Part shown: piece by piece, positions 61,471 through 64,000 of the stretch
How positions within the stretch are numbered: the stretch's first letter is position 1
Layout: every line of letters starts with the position of its first letter
Source of the DNA: Chitinophaga sp. CB10
Lineage (GTDB): Bacteria; Bacteroidota; Bacteroidia; Chitinophagales; Chitinophagaceae
Reading direction: 5' to 3'
DNA length: 64,000 nucleotides
NCBI GenBank assembly: GCA_001870995.2
Contig: MLAV02000013.1
Location: 124,001 to 188,000 of the forward strand
Program-made: the position numbers and the translations under genes
The notes under the pieces: generated by a model
Told to the model about the DNA's origin: nothing
What the model saw: the letters and a program-made list of their open reading frames with translations, nothing else
The model's database searches: none

Positions 61471-64000
61471 ATGCATCCGAATTCCTCTAACGGGGCACCG
61501 CCTGCCGCGGCGCCCATGGCATTGCCATACCTGCGCCGGCAATCGATTTCCGGAAAGTATGGCGATAAAAACCTATCAAAAATATTCAGGATTATGCGCA
61601 TTACTTCTCTCCTGCTATTCCTCGGAATGATGAACGTGTATGCTACCGGCATCGCCCAGCATATCACCATCACCGCAAAAAATGAACAGCTGAAAACGGT
61701 ACTGAAAAAAATTGCCAGGCAGGCAGGCGTGTACCTGGTGTATGAAGAAAAAGAACTCAGCGCCATCGCGCCGGTCAACCTGCAGGTAAAAGACGCTTCG
61801 CTGAAACAGGCGCTGGACCTCTGCTTTAAAGATCAGCCTCTGGTGTACAATATCATCGATAAAACCGTGGTGGTGAAAAAGAAGGAGGTAATAGCTGCCC
61901 CCGGCACTCCCATGGTGGCCCCTCCACAGGAAAAATACCTCCGGATCCTGGGACGTGTTCTGGAAGCCAAAGACCCTCCCGGACCGCTCGTAGGCGCTAC
62001 CATCCAGGTGAAAGGCAGTACCAAAGGCGCGCACACGGATGCGGACGGGGTATTTGAACTGCGCGTGCCTAAGGGCGCCATCCTCCTTGTATCGATGATG
62101 GGTTACAAGCCCCAGGAATACATAGTCCACGAAGAGCAGGCGAACCTCATCTTCTCCCTGAAAGAAGATTTAAAAACTTTGGACCAGGTAGTGGTTACCG
62201 GTTTTGGTACACAGCGGATAAAAAATATAGCCAGCTCCGTGGCCACCGTGAATATGGACAATGTGAAGAACAAACCCGTAGTGCAGTTGTCCCAGGCTTT
62301 GCAGGGCGGCGCTACAGGCATACAGGTATCGCAAACGACCGGCCTTGTCGGGGGCGACCAGGCCAATATCCGCATCCGCGGCGTGGGCACGCTGCTCAAC
62401 GCTTCCCCCCTCGTACTGGTGGACGGGGTGCCTTTCGATATGAACAACCTGGACCCGAATACCATTGAAAGCATTACTGTATTGAAAGACGCCGCCGCCG
62501 CTTCCATGTACGGCGCGCGTGCAGCCAACGGCGTTATTATCATCACCACCAAACGCGGCGTAGCCGGCGTGCCGAATATCGAGTACAACGGCTATTACGG
62601 TATTCAGCGCCCGCAGTATATGCCGGACTTCGTGGACGCCGCCACCTGGATGCGCATGAACAATGAAGCGATGAAAAATTCCGGCGGCAATCCTATTTAT
62701 TCCGATTCCATCATCGCGGTAACGCAAAGCGGTATCGACCCGGTTAAGAACCCGAATACCAACTGGCCGGACCTCGTGCTGCGCAAATCCATTCCGCTGC
62801 AACAGCATTCCATCCTGGTATCCGGCGGTAATACGGCCGCCCGCTTCTCCCTCTCCATCAACCAAACCTGGCAGCAGGGCCATGTGAAGAATTCCGATTA
62901 CAGCCGCACTACCGTACGCGCCAACACCACGGTGGACCTGATGAAGAACTTCTTCATCTACATGGACCTCTTCGCCTCCCGCAGCCAGCAAAACCAACCC
63001 TACGCAAGCAACAGGCTCACCACGGATATCTATCGCAGGATATATACCGTACCACCAAATATCATTTCCAAATTTCCTGCAAGGGACGATAATCCCGGCT
63101 ATACCTACTACGGCATCTACGGCGAAAGCTGGAACCCCGTGGCCATGCTGGAAAAAGGCGGTAAGCTGAGTAAAACACGCGACGAAGCGTTGCTTAACCT
63201 CCGCCCGCAATGGAATATCCTGCCGGGTTTAAGCCTGAAAGGCCAGGCGAGCTACCGCGTGGGTTCCGGCATCGATAAGGCCGACCAGGAATCCTATATC
63301 TTCTTTGACTATTATTCCAACCGCACCGCCGGCGTTAACTACCCTACCGTTAAAAACGCTACGCTCACCGCGAGGGAAAGCTACCTGTACTTCGGCGGCA
63401 ACCTGGATTATAACCACGATTTCGGCAAACACAATGTGAACGCCATCGCCGGCTATACGCAGGAACTGCGCACGTACGACTCCTGGAAAGACGTTGCCCT
63501 GCGCTCCCTCTTCGCCAAAGTGTTCTATACCTATGACGACCGCTACCTGCTGGAAGCAGGGCTGCGCCGCGATGGCTCCTCCCTCTTCGGTGATGGTAAA
63601 AAATGGGGCATCTTCCCTTCTGTGGCAGCGGGCTGGAATATAGACAAGGAAGCCTTCTTCAACGCCAACTTCATTGACGCCTGGAAGATCCGCGGCTCCT
63701 GGGGCGTGCTGGGGAACAACAACGTAGACCCCTACCTGTATCAATCCACCATCGATGCCGGCAACGGTACGGAAACCGTCATCGGCAATCCTAACCTGAG
63801 CTGGGAAAAAGTGAAGGAGCTGAATATAGGAACGGACATTCACTTCAAACCCGGCATCAGCATTACTGCTGAATGGTACGATAAGCTCACAACGGATATG
63901 ATCATCACGCCGCAGCCCAACTACACTTCCGGCACCGGCATCGGCAGCGGCAACAACGGCGCGCCCATCAATGTGGGCAGTGTAAGAAACCGCGGGGAGG
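61471..64000 (+). CDS. SusC/RagA TonB-dependent transducer with N-terminal STN domain (cut by right edge)
   Basis: The first about 843 residues of a SusC-type receptor. After an N-terminal extension and signal peptide (MRITSLLLFLGMMNVYATGIAQ) comes the secretin/TonB short N-terminal (STN) domain (HITITAKNEQLKTVLKKIARQAGVYLVYEEKEL), which contacts FecR-type anti-sigmas. A CarboxypepD_reg domain (LGRVLEAKDPPGPLVGATIQVKG), plug (VVVTGFGTQRIKNIASSVATV) and SusC signature (SPLVLVDGVPFDMNNLDPNTIESITVLKDAAAASMYGARAANG) follow, then the barrel. In-frame ATGs at 61471, 61516 and 61594 are all possible. Such proteins often carry an N-terminal extension before the signal, so the first is given. A SusD partner is expected beyond the edge. 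Confidence 0.93.
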   Translation, partial: MHPNSSNGAPPAAAPMALPYLRRQSISGKYGDKNLSKIFRIMRITSLLLFLGMMNVYATGIAQHITITAKNEQLKTVLKKIARQAGVYLVYEEKELSAIAPVNLQVKDASLKQALDLCFKDQPLVYNIIDKTVVVKKKEVIAAPGTPMVAPPQEKYLRILGRVLEAKDPPGPLVGATIQVKGSTKGAHTDADGVFELRVPKGAILLVSMMGYKPQEYIVHEEQANLIFSLKEDLKTLDQVVVTGFGTQRIKNIASSVATVNMDNVKNKPVVQLSQALQGGATGIQVSQTTGLVGGDQANIRIRGVGTLLNASPLVLVDGVPFDMNNLDPNTIESITVLKDAAAASMYGARAANGVIIITTKRGVAGVPNIEYNGYYGIQRPQYMPDFVDAATWMRMNNEAMKNSGGNPIYSDSIIAVTQSGIDPVKNPNTNWPDLVLRKSIPLQQHSILVSGGNTAARFSLSINQTWQQGHVKNSDYSRTTVRANTTVDLMKNFFIYMDLFASRSQQNQPYASNRLTTDIYRRIYTVPPNIISKFPARDDNPGYTYYGIYGESWNPVAMLEKGGKLSKTRDEALLNLRPQWNILPGLSLKGQASYRVGSGIDKADQESYIFFDYYSNRTAGVNYPTVKNATLTARESYLYFGGNLDYNHDFGKHNVNAIAGYTQELRTYDSWKDVALRSLFAKVFYTYDDRYLLEAGLRRDGSSLFGDGKKWGIFPSVAAGWNIDKEAFFNANFIDAWKIRGSWGVLGNNNVDPYLYQSTIDAGNGTETVIGNPNLSWEKVKELNIGTDIHFKPGISITAEWYDKLTTDMIITPQPNYTSGTGIGSGNNGAPINVGSVRNRGE

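Overview
The window looks like a chromosomal segment of a Bacteroidota bacterium, most likely Chitinophagaceae (Chitinophaga-like; inference). The support is two SusC genes and one SusD gene, a one-protein hybrid two-component regulator with Reg_prop/Y_Y_Y sensor repeats, an ECF sigma/FecR pair, many lipoproteins, no Shine-Dalgarno sequences, and repeated promoters of the Bacteroidota type (TAnnTTTG at -7, TTG/TTTG about 20 nt upstream).

Layout. 1-8.3 kb: housekeeping genes (CCA-adding enzyme cut by the left edge, Sua5/YrdC, a glycosyltransferase, dapD, an FtsX-type permease) and a TetR-fabF operon whose palindromic operator exactly fills its promoter spacer. 8.4-12.5 kb: a tRNA-Leu(CAG) followed by a frameshifted fragment resembling a tyrosine-integrase N-terminus and an AT-rich outer-membrane receptor gene, probably a decayed island. 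12.5-23 kb: small lipoproteins, a methyltransferase, a J-domain protein, a second tRNA-Leu(CAG) with the same promoter, a MarR/FAD-monooxygenase divergon, an esterase, and an ABC-F/TetR operon. 23-34.9 kb: a compact polysaccharide-utilisation locus (GH43-susC-susD operon with a divergent hybrid regulator).

35-40.9 kb holds the main discovery candidate. It is a type VI-B CRISPR-Cas locus: a 1155-aa Cas13b with both HEPN R-X4-H motifs intact, followed by 26 repeats of 36 nt plus a decayed 27th. The gene directly upstream, 26 bp away and probably co-transcribed, encodes a 214-aa protein with two membrane helices and a beta-rich domain resembling the 2TM-beta-barrel (Cap15-type) effectors of CBASS. 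It does not look like the known VI-B accessories Csx27 or Csx28. No cas1 or cas2 is present.

41-56.5 kb: an AraC regulator, an NmrA-like reductase, a TPR histidine kinase with a NarL-type regulator and two small membrane proteins, a Kup potassium transporter, a vanadium-haloperoxidase/PAP2 lipoprotein, a CorC-type protein, dihydrolipoyl dehydrogenase, and an aidB-like gene broken by a frameshift. 56.5-59.5 kb: a WYL regulator (upstream of aidB) divergent from a Ro60 (TROVE-VWA) gene. Ro60 is followed by a strong candidate Y RNA with a closed terminal stem and tRNA-like T and D arms in permuted order. 59.5-64 kb: an ECF sigma, a FecR anti-sigma and an STN-containing SusC receptor cut by the right edge.

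All functions are read from sequence motifs; no database search was possible.
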